From NCBI RefSeq assembly GCF_004123905.1, contig NZ_MZXW01000016.1, positions 372,001 to 436,000 on the forward strand: DNA of 64,000 bases, written 5' to 3'. The DNA is from Bradyrhizobium betae (GTDB lineage: Bacteria > Pseudomonadota > Alphaproteobacteria > Rhizobiales > Xanthobacteraceae). This document shows, piece after piece, positions 46,861-60,512 of this stretch. Under the pieces are notes generated by a model that was given only the letters and a program-made list of their open reading frames with translations, did not search any database and was not told the DNA's origin. The translations under genes were made by a program, and so were the position numbers. How positions within the stretch are numbered: position 1 is the stretch's first letter; each line of letters opens with the position of its first letter.

Positions 46861-46961
46861 CGTCATGCCCCGCGGAGGCGGGGCATCCAGTACGCCGCGG
46901 CTTCTCGACTTACAACAATCGCCTCGGAATACTGGATCGCCCGCCTGCGCGGGCGATGACG
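46861..46961. repeat. Inverted-ended intergenic element (about 101 bp) between fabB and fabI
   Basis: The element begins CGTCATGCCCCGC and ends GCGGGCGATGACG. Each end also folds on itself (GCCCCGC GGA GGCGGGGC; CGCCCGC CT GCGCGGGCG), and the inner arms ATCCAGTA and TACTGGAT pair. It is the whole fabB-fabI gap apart from flanking bases, so fabI is probably still transcribed through it. Confidence 0.6.
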
Positions 46962-46986
46962 CCGGAATAATGGGAGCCATCAGGCA

Positions 46987-47787
46987 ATGGAAGGTTTGAT
47001 GAAAGGCAAGCGCGGTCTGATCATGGGCATCGCCAATGATCATTCGATCGCCTGGGGCATGGCCAAGGCGCTGCATGCCCACGGTGCCGAGCTCGCCTTC
47101 ACCTTCCAGGGCGAGGCCCTCGGCAAGCGCGTCAAGCCGCTGGCGGAGCAGCTTGGCGTGGAGTTGGTGCTGCCTTGCGATGTCGAGGACATCGCCAGCG
47201 TCGATGCAACGTTCGACGTGCTCCGCGAAAAATGGGGCAAGCTCGACTTCGTCATCCATGCGATCGGCTTTGCCGACAAGAACGAGCTGAAGGGCCGCTA
47301 CGCCGACACCAGCCGCGAAAACTTTTCGCGCACCATGGTGATCTCCTGCTTCTCCTTCACCGAGGTCGCAAAGCGTGCTGCCGAGCTGATGACGGAAGGC
47401 GGCAGCATGATCACGCTGACCTTCGGCGCCTCGGAGCGCGCGATGCCGAACTACAACGTGATGGGCGTGGCCAAGGCGGCGCTGGAAGCCTCGGTGCGCT
47501 ATCTCGCTTCCGACTTCGGACCGCGCGGTATCCGCGTCAACGCGATCTCCGCAGGTCCCATCCGCACGCTGGCCGGCTCCGGCATCGGCGAGGCGCGCGC
47601 GATGTTTGCCTACATGCAGAAGCATTCGCCGCTCCGCCGCGGCGTCACGCTCGACGAGCTCGGCGGCTCCGCGCTGTATCTGCTGTCGGATCTCTCCGGC
47701 GGCGTGACCGGCGAAATCCACTATGTCGATTCCGGCTACAACATCGTCCTGATGCCGCGGCCGGACGATCTGAAGACTTCGGACTAA
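46987..47787 (+). CDS. fabI: Enoyl-ACP reductase FabI
   Basis: A 266-aa NADH-dependent short-chain reductase that ends each elongation cycle. The cofactor loop is GIANDHSIAWGMAKAL. The Tyr-x6-Lys catalytic pair is in NYNVMGVAKAALEAS, and the substrate loop SAGPIRTLAGSGIG is normal. Residues linked to triclosan binding are of the common sensitive type. It is third in fabA-fabB-fabI. Its stop overlaps the convergent GST gene by 4 nt. Confidence 0.96.
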   Translation: MEGLMKGKRGLIMGIANDHSIAWGMAKALHAHGAELAFTFQGEALGKRVKPLAEQLGVELVLPCDVEDIASVDATFDVLREKWGKLDFVIHAIGFADKNELKGRYADTSRENFSRTMVISCFSFTEVAKRAAELMTEGGSMITLTFGASERAMPNYNVMGVAKAALEASVRYLASDFGPRGIRVNAISAGPIRTLAGSGIGEARAMFAYMQKHSPLRRGVTLDELGGSALYLLSDLSGGVTGEIHYVDSGYNIVLMPRPDDLKTSD

Positions 47788-48380
47788 CCCGCCGCGATTG
47801 TCTCCGCGCGCTGGAATGCCGGCCGCGCCATGCAGCGCGCGAGATAGGCGTCGAAGGCCGGGCGCGACGGCACCATCTTGAACCGGCGTACCGCGAAATT
47901 CAGGCCCGACCCGATCGTGACGTCGGCGGCGGAAAACTCTTCGCCGAGAATCCAGGGCCCTTTATCGAGCTCAGCTTCCAGCACGTCGAACACCTGTGTC
48001 GCGCTGCCCCAGGCGGCAGTCGAGGTCGGAATCTCGATCTTGGTGAAGATCTGGATGATGGCGGGCTCGATGCAACTCGGCGAAAAGAACAGCCATTGCA
48101 GATAGCGCGCGCGGCGCGGGTCGGTCACGGCAGGTGCAAGCTTCGTCTCGGGATAGCGGTCGGCGATATAGGCGCAGATCGCCGCGGCTTCGCCGAGCGC
48201 GGCATCGCCGTCGCTGAGCGCCGGCACCTTGCCCATCGGATTGACCTTCAAATAATCCGGCGCCTTCTGCGCGCCGGTCGAGATGTCGGTCAGCACGCGC
48301 TCATAGGGCAAGCCGCTCTCTTCCATCAGCCAGAGCGTCGTGAACGAGCGCGAGCGGGGCGACCAATAGAGCTTGATCAT
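47784..48380 (-). CDS. Glutathione S-transferase family protein
   Basis: A 198-aa two-domain GST. The N-terminal thioredoxin-like domain has YWSPRSRSFTTLWLMEESGL, with Ser residues at the place of the catalytic Ser/Cys/Tyr, then VNPMGKVPALSDGD with cis-Pro and the glutathione-binding EAAAICAYIADRYP. The C-terminal helical domain follows. The substrate is unknown. It is convergent with fabI with 4 nt of overlap. Confidence 0.87.
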   Translation of the reverse strand: MIKLYWSPRSRSFTTLWLMEESGLPYERVLTDISTGAQKAPDYLKVNPMGKVPALSDGDAALGEAAAICAYIADRYPETKLAPAVTDPRRARYLQWLFFSPSCIEPAIIQIFTKIEIPTSTAAWGSATQVFDVLEAELDKGPWILGEEFSAADVTIGSGLNFAVRRFKMVPSRPAFDAYLARCMARPAFQRAETIAAG

Positions 48381-48481
48381 GGCGCGGACCTTTCATTGGC
48401 ACGGAGCGAGCAAGGGCAGATTCATGACGCGCCTGCATCGAATCCGCAATGCTCTCCGGTATGGATTGTCCGTGCCTCGGC

Positions 48482-49321
48482 TCAGTCCTCTTTGAGATAA
48501 CCGGGCAGACCCCGGTCGAGCCTGTCTGCGACCAGTGCCCGCGTTCTTTCACGCAGCGCCGCATTGGCCGAAGCTGCCGCGGGTGGGTCAGGGAATAGCG
48601 AATTGTCGAGCTTGGTTAGCGGGTCTTCGGTCAGTCGCATGCTTGCGGCGAAGTTCGCGCCGAAATTCACGAAAGGACGCTTGATCTCCTCATAGCTCTG
48701 GCCATCAATCAACGTGATCGCAACATTGGCGAAAAGGTGTGAGTGACGGAGGAGGCCGCCGAGACCCTGATTGTAGGTACCGATGCCGTTCAGGGTCATA
48801 TGCGTGTTCGGCAACTCCGCCTTGAACGTGGTCGCGACAAGATAGCGTTCGCAATTCGCATTCGCGGTGAAGCTCCGCACGATCACCGGCAGGCGCTCTC
48901 CGGGATCGCGGATGAGGATCGTTTTCGGATTATAGAAGGGTTCGAAGACGCCCTTGGGATAGGCGATCCTGCGCACCGCGGGATCGTTGCTCGTTGCCGC
49001 GCGCACACGCGCAAAGACGAGATCATCGAGTCCCCAGTCGACCGGGACCTCGCTTGCCTCATTCTCGAAGATCGTGAGGCCAAATTTCTGGACGGAGTAG
49101 CGGTCTCCGATCACCGAGATTACGCCGAGGCGGCACGGGCCGCTCTCGACCGCGACCGGCTGCTTGGCAACCGGTTTGGCCTTTGGGGCCGCCTTCTTGG
49201 CCGCCGGCTTGGCCGGTGCCGCAGTTTGACCGGGAGGCGCGGTAGTTGCGGGAGGGGGTTGCGCGGCTGCCGGAGTCGCAAGGGACAGGAGCGCGATCAG
49301 CGAGACAGCAATTCGAACCAT
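48482..49321 (-). CDS. Exported protein of unknown function with Pro/Ala/Lys-rich linker
   Basis: 279 aa. A signal peptide, MVRIAVSLIALLSLATPAAA, is followed by a low-complexity Pro-Ala-Thr-Lys linker (about residues 21-60, with KPAAKKAAPKAKPVAKQ), which may bridge the cell wall. The remaining 210 residues form one folded region with two Cys (SGPCRLGVI and NANCERYLV) that could form a disulphide. I do not recognise the fold. The ATG at 49321 was chosen because the signal peptide starts there; the frame runs 23 codons further upstream. Confidence 0.75.
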   Translation of the reverse strand: MVRIAVSLIALLSLATPAAAQPPPATTAPPGQTAAPAKPAAKKAAPKAKPVAKQPVAVESGPCRLGVISVIGDRYSVQKFGLTIFENEASEVPVDWGLDDLVFARVRAATSNDPAVRRIAYPKGVFEPFYNPKTILIRDPGERLPVIVRSFTANANCERYLVATTFKAELPNTHMTLNGIGTYNQGLGGLLRHSHLFANVAITLIDGQSYEEIKRPFVNFGANFAASMRLTEDPLTKLDNSLFPDPPAAASANAALRERTRALVADRLDRGLPGYLKED

Positions 49322-49411
49322 GGATTCCGGGAGATCAGAAGCAGGAGGTGTCGGACGCCTCACACTAGGTTGGCAGCGCGACAACCGCAAGATGCACCTG
49401 TAGGCCGCCGT

Positions 49412-49876
49412 CTATCCGACGAGCCGCGGCCGCTTCCACCGATAATGCTTCATCACGAACCCGTTCGACGGTTCGATCTCTTCCTTCTCGAACACGAAAC
49501 CTTCACGCTCGTACCAGCGCCAGGCTTTTTCGTTCTCGCGGACGCAACGCAGATACATCTCGTCGGGCATCTGCGTGCGCGTGAAGGTGAGCAATTGCCG
49601 GCCGAGTGACTGGCCTTGATAGGCGGGCGCCACGAACAGCATGTCGAGATAGAGCTTTGGCAGATGCAGCGCCAGCATGGCGGCAATGCTGCCGTTGTCG
49701 TCGGCGACGAACAGGGTCCAGCCGTCCTCGATCTCGCGCCTGACACGTGCACGCAGGTTCGCCAGCAGGAAGTTGCTCGCCTCGGCAAGCCCGGTCGAGA
49801 CCCAGCTTTCCATCCAGACGCGGGCGACCTCGTCATATTCGTCTGCACGGGCGGGGCGGATAACGGGATGCGACAT
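49412..49876 (-). CDS. GNAT-family N-acetyltransferase
   Basis: A 154-aa acetyltransferase. The acetyl-CoA binding segment is MLFVAPAYQGQSLGRQLL (the Q/RxxGxG/A loop, QGQSLG), and the conserved C-terminal NEKAWRWYEREGF is clear. Substrate unknown. It is 7 nt downstream of oxyR on the same strand, so it may be co-transcribed with it. Confidence 0.88.
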   Translation of the reverse strand: MSHPVIRPARADEYDEVARVWMESWVSTGLAEASNFLLANLRARVRREIEDGWTLFVADDNGSIAAMLALHLPKLYLDMLFVAPAYQGQSLGRQLLTFTRTQMPDEMYLRCVRENEKAWRWYEREGFVFEKEEIEPSNGFVMKHYRWKRPRLVG

Positions 49877-49883
49877 CGCAGCC

Positions 49884-53090
<3,207 letters not shown>

Positions 53091-53095
53091 GGTGT

Positions 53096-53125
53096 TGCAC
53101 CTCTCCCGCTTGCGGGAGAGGTGCA
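53096..53125. repeat. Perfect 14-bp-arm hairpin after katG
   Basis: TGCACCTCTCCCGC, TT, GCGGGAGAGGTGCA. It starts 5 nt past the katG stop. The CACCTCTCCCGC core is a very common intergenic palindrome of bradyrhizobia, as I recall. No T run, so any terminator role is uncertain. Confidence 0.6.
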
Positions 53126-53166
53126 CATATTGCCTGGCGCGAACGCAAACAAAGAACACAAACAAA

Positions 53167-53190
53167 AAGGGCGGCCTCTCGGCCGCCCTT
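53167..53190 (-). terminator. Terminator of pnp
   Basis: AAGGGCGGCC and GGCCGCCCTT pair perfectly over 10 bp around TCTC. On the minus strand the stem is followed by TTTGTTTG. It is 22 nt past the pnp stop and closes the rimP-to-pnp group. Confidence 0.88.
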
Positions 53191-53212
53191 CGTGTTTCTG
53201 AGGTCGCGAGAC

Positions 53213-55369
53213 TTACTCGCCGGCCGCTTCGCGCGGAGCCTTCTCGCCGTCGCCGCCCTTGCCCTCGAGGTCTTCGCCGGTGGTCTGGTCGACCACCTTC
53301 ATCGAGAGACGGGTCTTGCCGCGGTCGTCGAAGCCGAGCAGCTTGACCTTGACCTTGTCGCCTTCCTTGACGACGTCGGAGGTCTTCTGCACGCGCGCCG
53401 AAGCGAGCTGGCTGATGTGGACGAGGCCGTCCTTGGAGCCGAAGAAGTTCACGAAGGCGCCGAACTCCATCACCTTGACGACGGTGCCCTCATAGATCTG
53501 GCCGACTTCCGGATCGGAGGCGATCGACTTGATCCACTTGATCGCAGCCTTCATCGCTTCGCCGTCCGAGGAGGCGACCTTCACGGTGCCGTCGTCCTCG
53601 ATGTTGACCTTGGCGCCGGTCTTCTCGACGATCTCGCGGATCACCTTGCCGCCGGTGCCGATCACTTCGCGGATCTTGTCGGTGGCGATCTTGAAGGTCT
53701 CGATGCGCGGCGCGTATTCGCCGAGCTCGGCGCGGGCGTTGGTGAGCGCCTTGGCCATCTCGCCGAGGATATGGATACGACCATCCTTGGCCTGACCGAG
53801 CGCGACCTTCATGATCTCCTCGGTGATGCCCTCGATCTTGATGTCCATCTGGAGCGAGGTGATGCCCTGGTCGGTGCCGGCGACCTTGAAGTCCATGTCG
53901 CCGAGATGATCCTCGTCGCCGAGGATGTCCGAGAGAACCGCGAAGCGCTTGTCTTCGAGGATCAGGCCCATCGCGATGCCCGCGGTCGGCCGCTTCAACG
54001 GCACACCGGCGTCCATCAGCGCGAGCGAGGCGCCGCAGACCGAAGCCATCGACGAGGAGCCGTTGGATTCGGTGATCTCCGACACCACGCGCGTGGTGTA
54101 GGGGAACTCGTGATGCGGCGGCAGCACCGGGTGGATCGCGCGCCAGGCGAGCTTGCCGTGGCCGATCTCGCGGCGCTTGGTGCCGCCGAGGCGACCGGTC
54201 TCACCGACCGAATAGGGAGGGAAGTTGTAGTGCAGCAGGAACGTCTCTTTGTACGTTCCCGACAGCGCGTCGATGTACTGCTCGTCCTCGCCGGTGCCGA
54301 GCGTGGTCACGACCAGCGCCTGGGTCTCACCGCGGGTGAACAGCGCCGAGCCGTGGGCGCGGGGCAGCACGCCGACTTCGGCGATGATGTTGCGCACGGT
54401 CTTGCTGTCGCGGCCGTCGATGCGCTTGCCGGTGTCGAGGATGTTCCAGCGAACGATCTTGGCTTCGAGCTCCTTGAACACGCCGGAGACGCGCAGCTTG
54501 TCGAATTTCGGCTCCTGCCCTTCCGGGAAGTAGTGGGCAATCACCTTTTCCTTGACCTTGCCGACCGCGGCGTAGCGATCCTGCTTGACCGGAATGGCGT
54601 AGGCGGCGCGCAGTTCCTGCTCGACGAGGCCGAGCATTTCCTTTTCGAGCGCGGCATTGTCGATGACGGTGACTTCGCGCGGCTCCTTGGCGGCTTTCTC
54701 GGCGAGCTCGATGATCGCCTTGATCACCGGCTGGAAGTGACGGTGACCGAACATCACCGCGCCGAGCATGATCTCTTCGTTCAGCTCCTTGGCTTCCGAT
54801 TCCACCATCAGCACGGCGTCGGCGGTACCGGCGACGACCAGGTCGAGCTGGGTGTCGACCATTTCGTCGAGGGTCGGATTGAGGATGAACTCGTCATTGG
54901 CGAAGCCGACGCGGGCAGCTCCAATCGGGCCCTTGAAGGGCGCGCCGGACAGGGTCAGCGCAGCCGACGAGGCCACCAGCGCCACGATATCGGGATCGTT
55001 CTCCATGTCGTGCGACAGCACGGTGACGATCACCTGGGTCTCGTTGCGCCAGCCGTCGACGAACAGCGGACGGATCGGACGGTCGATCAGGCGGGAGACC
55101 AGCGTCTCCTTCTCGGTCGGGCGACCCTCGCGCTTGAAATAGCCGCCGGGAATGCGGCCGGCTGCGTAGGTCTTCTCCTGGTAGTCGACGGTCAGCGGCA
55201 GGAAGTCGACGCCTTCACGCGGCGACTTCGCCGCGACGACGGTGGCGAGCACCACGGTCTCGCCATAGGTCGCGACGACGGCGCCGTCGGCCTGGCGGGC
55301 GATCTTGCCGGTTTCGAGCTTGAGGGGGCGTCCACCCCAGTCGATCTCGACGGAATGCTTATTGAACAT
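53213..55369 (-). CDS. pnp: Polynucleotide phosphorylase
   Basis: A 718-aa 3'-to-5' exoribonuclease and degradosome component. Two RNase PH folds flank an alpha-helical linker; the catalytic second copy has [20 protein letters not shown] and [18 protein letters not shown]. The C-terminal KH ([20 protein letters not shown]) and S1 ([20 protein letters not shown]) domains are intact. It follows rpsO, the classic order. Between them lies a long hairpin that probably governs its expression. Confidence 0.97.
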   Translation of the reverse strand: MFNKHSVEIDWGGRPLKLETGKIARQADGAVVATYGETVVLATVVAAKSPREGVDFLPLTVDYQEKTYAAGRIPGGYFKREGRPTEKETLVSRLIDRPIRPLFVDGWRNETQVIVTVLSHDMENDPDIVALVASSAALTLSGAPFKGPIGAARVGFANDEFILNPTLDEMVDTQLDLVVAGTADAVLMVESEAKELNEEIMLGAVMFGHRHFQPVIKAIIELAEKAAKEPREVTVIDNAALEKEMLGLVEQELRAAYAIPVKQDRYAAVGKVKEKVIAHYFPEGQEPKFDKLRVSGVFKELEAKIVRWNILDTGKRIDGRDSKTVRNIIAEVGVLPRAHGSALFTRGETQALVVTTLGTGEDEQYIDALSGTYKETFLLHYNFPPYSVGETGRLGGTKRREIGHGKLAWRAIHPVLPPHHEFPYTTRVVSEITESNGSSSMASVCGASLALMDAGVPLKRPTAGIAMGLILEDKRFAVLSDILGDEDHLGDMDFKVAGTDQGITSLQMDIKIEGITEEIMKVALGQAKDGRIHILGEMAKALTNARAELGEYAPRIETFKIATDKIREVIGTGGKVIREIVEKTGAKVNIEDDGTVKVASSDGEAMKAAIKWIKSIASDPEVGQIYEGTVVKVMEFGAFVNFFGSKDGLVHISQLASARVQKTSDVVKEGDKVKVKLLGFDDRGKTRLSMKVVDQTTGEDLEGKGGDGEKAPREAAGE

Positions 55370-55418
55370 AGAGGTCTTCTTTCATGGGTTCTCGAAAGAA
55401 GGGACGGCTCGAAAAACA

Positions 55419-55490
55419 AAAACCATGCGCAAGATTGCGGGACGTTGATCGAAGCGGGCGATCAGCGTCCTGCGATCCTGCCATGGTTTT
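55419..55490 (-). promoter_or_regulatory. Long stem-loop (about 32 bp) in the pnp leader, candidate RNase III site or attenuator
   Basis: The two halves pair almost fully. The outer stem is 419-427 with 482-490 (AAAACCATG/CATGGTTTT), the middle 429-435 with 475-481 (with one unpaired 432/478), and the inner 437-451 with 459-473, around a 7-nt loop (55452-55458). It lies about 50 nt upstream of the pnp start. On the pnp strand it is followed by TTTTTGTTTTT, so it could also terminate rpsO transcripts. The 379-bp rpsO-pnp gap holds nothing else I can name. Confidence 0.75.
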
Positions 55491-55720
55491 CGGATTTCGG
55501 ATGGCGTCCATCCTTTCGGGTCATACGGGCGCCTTGCCCGTTGTGCCCAGCCGCCGGATTGCTGCTGGACTGTCAGTCGGCACGAACGCGAACACCGAAT
55601 CTTCGGCCTTCGCCCATCATGCCCCGGATGCGAATCATCATTGGCCCGCACCCGACGCGCACGCAGCCTCGATCAAAAACCTTTAAACAAACGCTTTCGT
55701 TCGAAACCACGCGCGAAAAC

Positions 55721-55738
55721 GCGCGCCGTTGGGCGCGC
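55721..55738 (-). terminator. Possible terminator after rpsO
   Basis: GCGCGCC, GTTG, GGCGCGC: a 7-bp GC stem beginning 11 nt past the rpsO stop. On the minus strand the hairpin is followed by GTTTTCGCGCG, a weak T run. Partial termination before pnp is plausible. Confidence 0.5.
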
Positions 55739-55748
55739 GCAAGAACTC

Positions 55749-56018
55749 TTAACGACGAATGTTGTGCTTCTCGAGCAGCGCCTTGTAGCGCGCCTCGTCC
55801 TTCTTCTTCACATAGTCGAGGAGCGAGCGGCGGGTCGACACCAGCTTCAAGAGGCCGCGACGCGAATGGTTGTCCTTCACGTGGGTCTTGAAATGGCTCG
55901 TGAGGTTGGCGATGCGTTCCGACAGGATCGCGACCTGAACCTCGGGCGAGCCGGTGTCGCCGGCTTTGTTGGCATTCGTCTTGATGACTTCCGCTTTGCG
56001 TTCTGCGGCAATCGACAT
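55749..56018 (-). CDS. rpsO: 30S ribosomal protein S15
   Basis: An 89-aa primary 16S-binding protein of the small subunit. The signature [20 protein letters not shown] and the basic [19 protein letters not shown] are exact. The start is the ATG at 56018 ([12 protein letters not shown]), 2 nt after the truB stop; a TTG 6 nt upstream is less likely. Confidence 0.98.
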   Translation of the reverse strand: MSIAAERKAEVIKTNANKAGDTGSPEVQVAILSERIANLTSHFKTHVKDNHSRRGLLKLVSTRRSLLDYVKKKDEARYKALLEKHNIRR

Positions 56019-56020
56019 CG

Positions 56021-57139
56021 TCAATTTCTCTCGTTGCGAACGGCGCTGGCAGTCAGGCCGGTCAGGTTGAACACACGCTTGGGGATGATTTCGCCGTTGC
56101 CGACTTCAGCAAGCGCCAAAAGACGGCCTGCCACCGTGACATAGACTGTGCCGCTACTAGTGGGCGCATCCCGTCCGCGCAATAAAACGGCTTGGCCCCG
56201 ATGGAGCCTTGCCGCGTCAGCCCGAGTGACGGCCAGTGCCGGGATGTCGTCCAGCGCGGTCTCAACGGGCATAAGCGCGTCGGCGAGGCTGCCCTCGCCG
56301 GACGCGGCTCTATCGCATAAAGCCTCCAGCTGATCCAGCGGAATCATGTCGTTCTCGCCAAATGGGCCGACCAGGGTCCGCCGCAGCGCGCAGATATGGC
56401 CGTAAGTGCCGAGAATCCGGCCCATATCGCGGGCCAGCGCCCGGACATAGGTACCCTTGCCGCACTCGGCTTCGAATACAGCCCGGTCGTTATCCGGTTG
56501 ATCCACAAGGGTTAATTGGTGAATTTCGACCGGGCGGGGGGCCAGTTCCACGACCTCGCCGTCGCGGGCGAGGTCATAGGCGCGTTCGCCCTGGACCTTG
56601 ATCGCGGAATAGCGCGGCGGGGTTTGCTGGATCACCCCGGTAAAGCGGGGCAACAGGGCCTCGATGGCCTCCCGGGTCGGGCGCTGCTCGGAGGTCGCGG
56701 TTGCTCGGCCCTCGATGTCGTCGGTGTCGCGCTCCTCACCCCAGCATACGGTGAACTGGTAGCGCTTGCGGCCGTCCATAACGAAGGGAACCGTCTTGGT
56801 GGCCTCGCCAAGTGCAATGGGCAGGCCGCCGGAGGCCAGCGGATCGAGTGTGCCGGCGTGGCCGGCGCGCTTGGCGTTGAACAAGCGCTTGAGCACGGCA
56901 ACCGCCTGCGTCGACGTCATGCCGATCGGCTTGTCGAGCACCACCCAGCCGTGGACGTCGCGGCGGTCGCGGCGCTGCTGCTGACCCTTCTGCTTGTTGG
57001 CGCGCGGATCGTTGTTGACGCGGCGCAGCTCCTGATGCGGCTGAGAATCGCCGCCGAGATCCGCAAAATTATTTTTCTGCACGTCGCGCTGATCGGCTTC
57101 TTCGCCGCCGATCGTGCCGTGAGCCGGGTCCATCGTCAT
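56021..57139 (-). CDS. truB: tRNA pseudouridine(55) synthase TruB, with charged N-terminal extension
   Basis: A 372-aa enzyme that makes psi55 in the T loop. The catalytic Asp is in [19 protein letters not shown]. The substrate tunnel [18 protein letters not shown] and the PUA-like C-terminus are recognisable. About 65 residues precede the usual start ([15 protein letters not shown]); they are polar, with [18 protein letters not shown], so an RNA-binding tail is possible. The ATG overlaps the rbfA stop (ATGA), which supports this long start. Confidence 0.95.
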   Translation of the reverse strand: MTMDPAHGTIGGEEADQRDVQKNNFADLGGDSQPHQELRRVNNDPRANKQKGQQQRRDRRDVHGWVVLDKPIGMTSTQAVAVLKRLFNAKRAGHAGTLDPLASGGLPIALGEATKTVPFVMDGRKRYQFTVCWGEERDTDDIEGRATATSEQRPTREAIEALLPRFTGVIQQTPPRYSAIKVQGERAYDLARDGEVVELAPRPVEIHQLTLVDQPDNDRAVFEAECGKGTYVRALARDMGRILGTYGHICALRRTLVGPFGENDMIPLDQLEALCDRAASGEGSLADALMPVETALDDIPALAVTRADAARLHRGQAVLLRGRDAPTSSGTVYVTVAGRLLALAEVGNGEIIPKRVFNLTGLTASAVRNERN

Positions 57140-57579
57140 TGTTCTTCTTCCCGATCCGAATCCGGATCCTGTTCCAAGCCCTGTTCGAGGTCCTTCTGCA
57201 CCGCAGGTGTTCGCAAAAGCTTCTCGATCCGTTCCGCTTCGTCGAATCGTTCATCGACGCGGAAGCGAAGGTCAGGTGCAAATTTGAGGTTAACGCGCCG
57301 CGCGACTTCGCCGCGCAGGAATTTCTTGTTGCGCTCGAGCGCAGCGATGATGATCTCGGTGTCGCGGCCACCGAGCGGCATCACGTAAACTGTCGCGAGC
57401 TTCAAATCGGGCGACATCCGCACCTCCGGCACGGTGATGATATGACCTTCGAGGTCATCATCATGCACATTGCCTTGCGCCAGAATCTCGGCCATCGCGT
57501 GGCGAACCTGCTCACCGACACGCAACTGGCGTTGCGAGCCGCCCGGTGCGGAACTTTTCTTCTGATGGTGGCGGGGCAT
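57136..57579 (-). CDS. rbfA: Ribosome-binding factor A
   Basis: A 147-aa KH-fold protein that helps mature the 5' end of 16S rRNA and supports cold growth. The RbfA core runs from [19 protein letters not shown] to [25 protein letters not shown] is the central strand. The acidic C-terminal tail ([12 protein letters not shown]) is disordered. It overlaps truB by 4 nt. A 157-bp gap with a strong hairpin separates it from infB. Confidence 0.95.
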   Translation of the reverse strand: MPRHHQKKSSAPGGSQRQLRVGEQVRHAMAEILAQGNVHDDDLEGHIITVPEVRMSPDLKLATVYVMPLGGRDTEIIIAALERNKKFLRGEVARRVNLKFAPDLRFRVDERFDEAERIEKLLRTPAVQKDLEQGLEQDPDSDREEEQ

Positions 57580-57652
57580 AGTCTGGAAATCACCTCGTCA
57601 TGCGCGTGTATGGGACACGAGCATTGTCATTTGTCCTGTTGAAACGAATGCG

Positions 57653-57686
57653 GTGCGATGGCCGGAAATAAATCCGGCCATCGCAC
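57653..57686 (-). repeat. Perfect 14-bp hairpin in the infB-rbfA gap
   Basis: GTGCGATGGCCGGA, AATAAA, TCCGGCCATCGCAC. It lies about 50 nt after the infB stop and 70 nt before the rbfA start. No T run follows on the operon strand. It may stabilise or be cut in the operon mRNA, or be another copy of the GGCCGG palindrome family. Confidence 0.6.
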
Positions 57687-57736
57687 TCCCGCAATTTCAG
57701 CTCAAAAAGATCCGGGCGCTTCGGTAAGATTTGGAC

Positions 57737-60442
57737 TTACAGGGAGCGCTGGATCGTCTCCACGCGATAACACTCGATGACATCGCCTGCGCGCATGTCG
57801 TGGTAGTTCTCGAAGGCCATGCCGCATTCCTGACCGGACTGGACTTCCTTCACTTCGTCCTTGAAGCGCTTCAGCGTCGACAGCTTGCCTTCGTGCACGA
57901 CGACGTTGTCGCGGATCAGGCGCACATTGGCGCCGCGTTCCACGGTGCCGTCGGTGACGCGGCAGCCGGCAACCTTGCCGACCTTGGAGATGTTGAAGAT
58001 CTCCAGGATCGAGGCATTGCCCAGCATGGTTTCGCGCAAGGTCGGCGCGAGCAGGCCGCTCATGGCCTTCTTCACGTCGTCCACGAGGTCGTAGATGATG
58101 TTGTAGTAGCGGATCTCGATGCCGTTGCGCTTGGCGGCGGCAGCGGCCTCCTTGTTGGCGCGAACCGAGAAGCCGATGATCGCGGCGTTAAAACCTTCCG
58201 CAAGCGTCACGTCGGATTCCGAGATGCCGCCGACACCTGCATGCAGGATGCGGGCTGCGACTTCGTCGGTGCCGAGCTTCTCCAGCGAGCCGAGGATCGC
58301 TTCCAGCGAGCCCTGCACGTCGGCCTTGATGATCAGCGGGAATTCCTTGCGGCCCGCCGTCTTCAATTGCGACATCATCTGCTCGAGCGAGCCGCGCATG
58401 CCGGAGATCGAGGCAGCCGCGTTCTCGCGCTTCTGGTGCGCGCGGTAGCTCGTGACCTGGCGGGCGCGGGCTTCGTTCTCGACCACGGCGAGACGATCGC
58501 CGGCTTCCGGCGGACCGTTGAAGCCGAGCACCTCGACCGGAACCGACGGACCGGCTTCCTGCACCGTCTCGCCCTGATCCGAGATCAGCGCGCGGACGCG
58601 GCCCATCTCGGCGCCGGCGACGATGATGTCGCCGACACGCAGCGTACCGCGCTGAACCAGCACGGTCGCGACCGGACCGCGGCCGCGATCGAGCTTGGCT
58701 TCGATCACGGTGCCTTCGGCCGGACGCTCCGAATTGGTCTTGAGGTCGAGAATGTCGGCCTGGAGCGCGATCATCTCGAGCAGCTTGTCGAGATTGGTCT
58801 TGTTCTTGGCGGACACTTCGACGTCGACGACTTCGCCGCCGAACGACTCGACCTGCACCTCGTGCTGCAGCAGCTCGGTGCGCACGCGCTCGGGCTTGGC
58901 GTCGGGCTTGTCGATCTTGTTGATGGCAACGATGATCGGCACCCGCGCCGCCTTGGCGTGGTTGATGGCTTCGATCGTCTGCGGCATGACGCCGTCATCG
59001 GCCGCAACCACCAGCACGACGATGTCGGTGACCTTGGCGCCACGGGCGCGCATCGCGGTGAACGCGGCGTGGCCCGGCGTGTCGATGAAGGTGATCTTCT
59101 TGCCGCTCTCGGGCGACAGCACCTGATAGGCGCCGATATGCTGGGTGATGCCGCCGGCTTCGCCGGAGACAACGTTGGCATGACGGAGCGCATCGAGCAG
59201 CGAGGTTTTGCCATGGTCGACGTGGCCCATCACGGTCACCACCGGCGAGCGCGTCTCGGTGTCGGTGGAATCGTCGATGGCATCGAACAGGCCTTCTTCA
59301 ACGTCGGACGCGGCAACGCGCTTGACGGTGTGACCCAGTTCTTCGGCGATCAGCTGCGCGGTGTCGGCATCGATCACGTCGGTGATCTTGTGCATCGCGC
59401 CCTGCTTCATCAGCATGCGGATGACGTCGACTGCGCGCTCGGCCATGCGGTTGGCGAGTTCCTGGATCGTGATCGCTTCCGGAATGACCACCTCGCGGAT
59501 GAGCTTTTCCTTCGGCTCGTTCGCGGCATGGCCCTTCAGGCGCTGGGTGCGGCGGCGGAACGAGGCGATCGAACGCTCGCGGACCTCGTCGGCATTGAGA
59601 GCGGTCACGACCGTCAGGCGGCCGCGCTCCTTCTGCGGGCCGGGCTTGTGGGTCGGCTTGGGGGGGATCACGGGGCGCGCTGCGCCGCCGGGACCGCGAC
59701 GGATCTGGCGCGGACCATCGTCCTCGTCCGGTCCGGCTGCGACCGCGGGAGCACGACCCAACGGGCCGCCCGCCGGCCTTGCCGTGGTCGTTCCGGGCCG
59801 TGCGGTCGTGGTTCCCGGGCGTGCCGTGGTGGTGGTGCCGGGGCGTGCTGCGGGCGCGCCGGGGCGCGGCGCAGGAGCGGCCGGGGCGGCAGCTGCGGGG
59901 CGCGGAGCGGATGCCGGCTGCTCGCCTTCGCCAAAACGCTTCTTGGCTTCGGTCTCGGCCTTGCGCTTGGCTTCGTCCTCGTGACGGTGGCGCTCTTCCT
60001 CGGCCTTGCGGCGGGATTCGGCGGCCTCGCGGTCGGCGCGTTCGGCGGCTTCGCGAACAGCGCGGCGCTGGGCCTCTTCCTCGGCCACGCGGCGCTCTTC
60101 GACTTCGCGCACCTTGGCATCGGCCAGCGCGCTGGCGCGGGCGGAACGTTCGTCCTCGGTCAGCGTGCGCAGCACCACGCCGGAGCCGGCGTTGCGCGGC
60201 GGAGCCGGGCGCGCGGGAGCGGGTGCAGGTGCGGCCGGCGCCGGCTTTGCAACAACCACGGGCGCCTGCGGCTCGGGGCTGCCGTCGATACGGCGCTTGC
60301 CGCGCTTCTCGACCACGACCTGCTTGCTGCGGCCATGGCTGAAGCTCTGGCGCACAGTGCCCGTTTCGACGCGCGGCTTGAGCGATAGCGTCTTGCTCGG
60401 AACGCTCAGCTTCTTGTCGTCAGGGGTCTTGGTATCAACCAT
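57737..60442 (-). CDS. infB: Translation initiation factor IF-2
   Basis: A 901-aa GTPase that brings initiator tRNA to the 30S subunit. The G domain begins near residue 400: [18 protein letters not shown] (G1), [15 protein letters not shown] (G3), NKIDKPDA (G4). The N-terminal 300 residues are Ala/Arg/Glu/Pro-rich and contain about three tandem copies of ARPGTTT (around 59775-59850), a low-complexity linker. The C-terminal IF2 domains that bind fMet-tRNA are present, ending [10 protein letters not shown]. Confidence 0.97.
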   Translation of the reverse strand: MVDTKTPDDKKLSVPSKTLSLKPRVETGTVRQSFSHGRSKQVVVEKRGKRRIDGSPEPQAPVVVAKPAPAAPAPAPARPAPPRNAGSGVVLRTLTEDERSARASALADAKVREVEERRVAEEEAQRRAVREAAERADREAAESRRKAEEERHRHEDEAKRKAETEAKKRFGEGEQPASAPRPAAAAPAAPAPRPGAPAARPGTTTTARPGTTTARPGTTTARPAGGPLGRAPAVAAGPDEDDGPRQIRRGPGGAARPVIPPKPTHKPGPQKERGRLTVVTALNADEVRERSIASFRRRTQRLKGHAANEPKEKLIREVVIPEAITIQELANRMAERAVDVIRMLMKQGAMHKITDVIDADTAQLIAEELGHTVKRVAASDVEEGLFDAIDDSTDTETRSPVVTVMGHVDHGKTSLLDALRHANVVSGEAGGITQHIGAYQVLSPESGKKITFIDTPGHAAFTAMRARGAKVTDIVVLVVAADDGVMPQTIEAINHAKAARVPIIVAINKIDKPDAKPERVRTELLQHEVQVESFGGEVVDVEVSAKNKTNLDKLLEMIALQADILDLKTNSERPAEGTVIEAKLDRGRGPVATVLVQRGTLRVGDIIVAGAEMGRVRALISDQGETVQEAGPSVPVEVLGFNGPPEAGDRLAVVENEARARQVTSYRAHQKRENAAASISGMRGSLEQMMSQLKTAGRKEFPLIIKADVQGSLEAILGSLEKLGTDEVAARILHAGVGGISESDVTLAEGFNAAIIGFSVRANKEAAAAAKRNGIEIRYYNIIYDLVDDVKKAMSGLLAPTLRETMLGNASILEIFNISKVGKVAGCRVTDGTVERGANVRLIRDNVVVHEGKLSTLKRFKDEVKEVQSGQECGMAFENYHDMRAGDVIECYRVETIQRSL

Positions 60443-60512
60443 TCAGCAGTCCTAATCCTGATTTATCAGTGTTGTGCGTTGCCGCACCGTCCTATTGGGT
60501 GGTCGTTGTCTC

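Noticed and set aside
57731..60388. 885-codon plus-strand frame opposite infB
   Set aside because: Antisense shadow of IF-2; low-complexity Gly/Ala/Arg stretch mirrors the infB linker.
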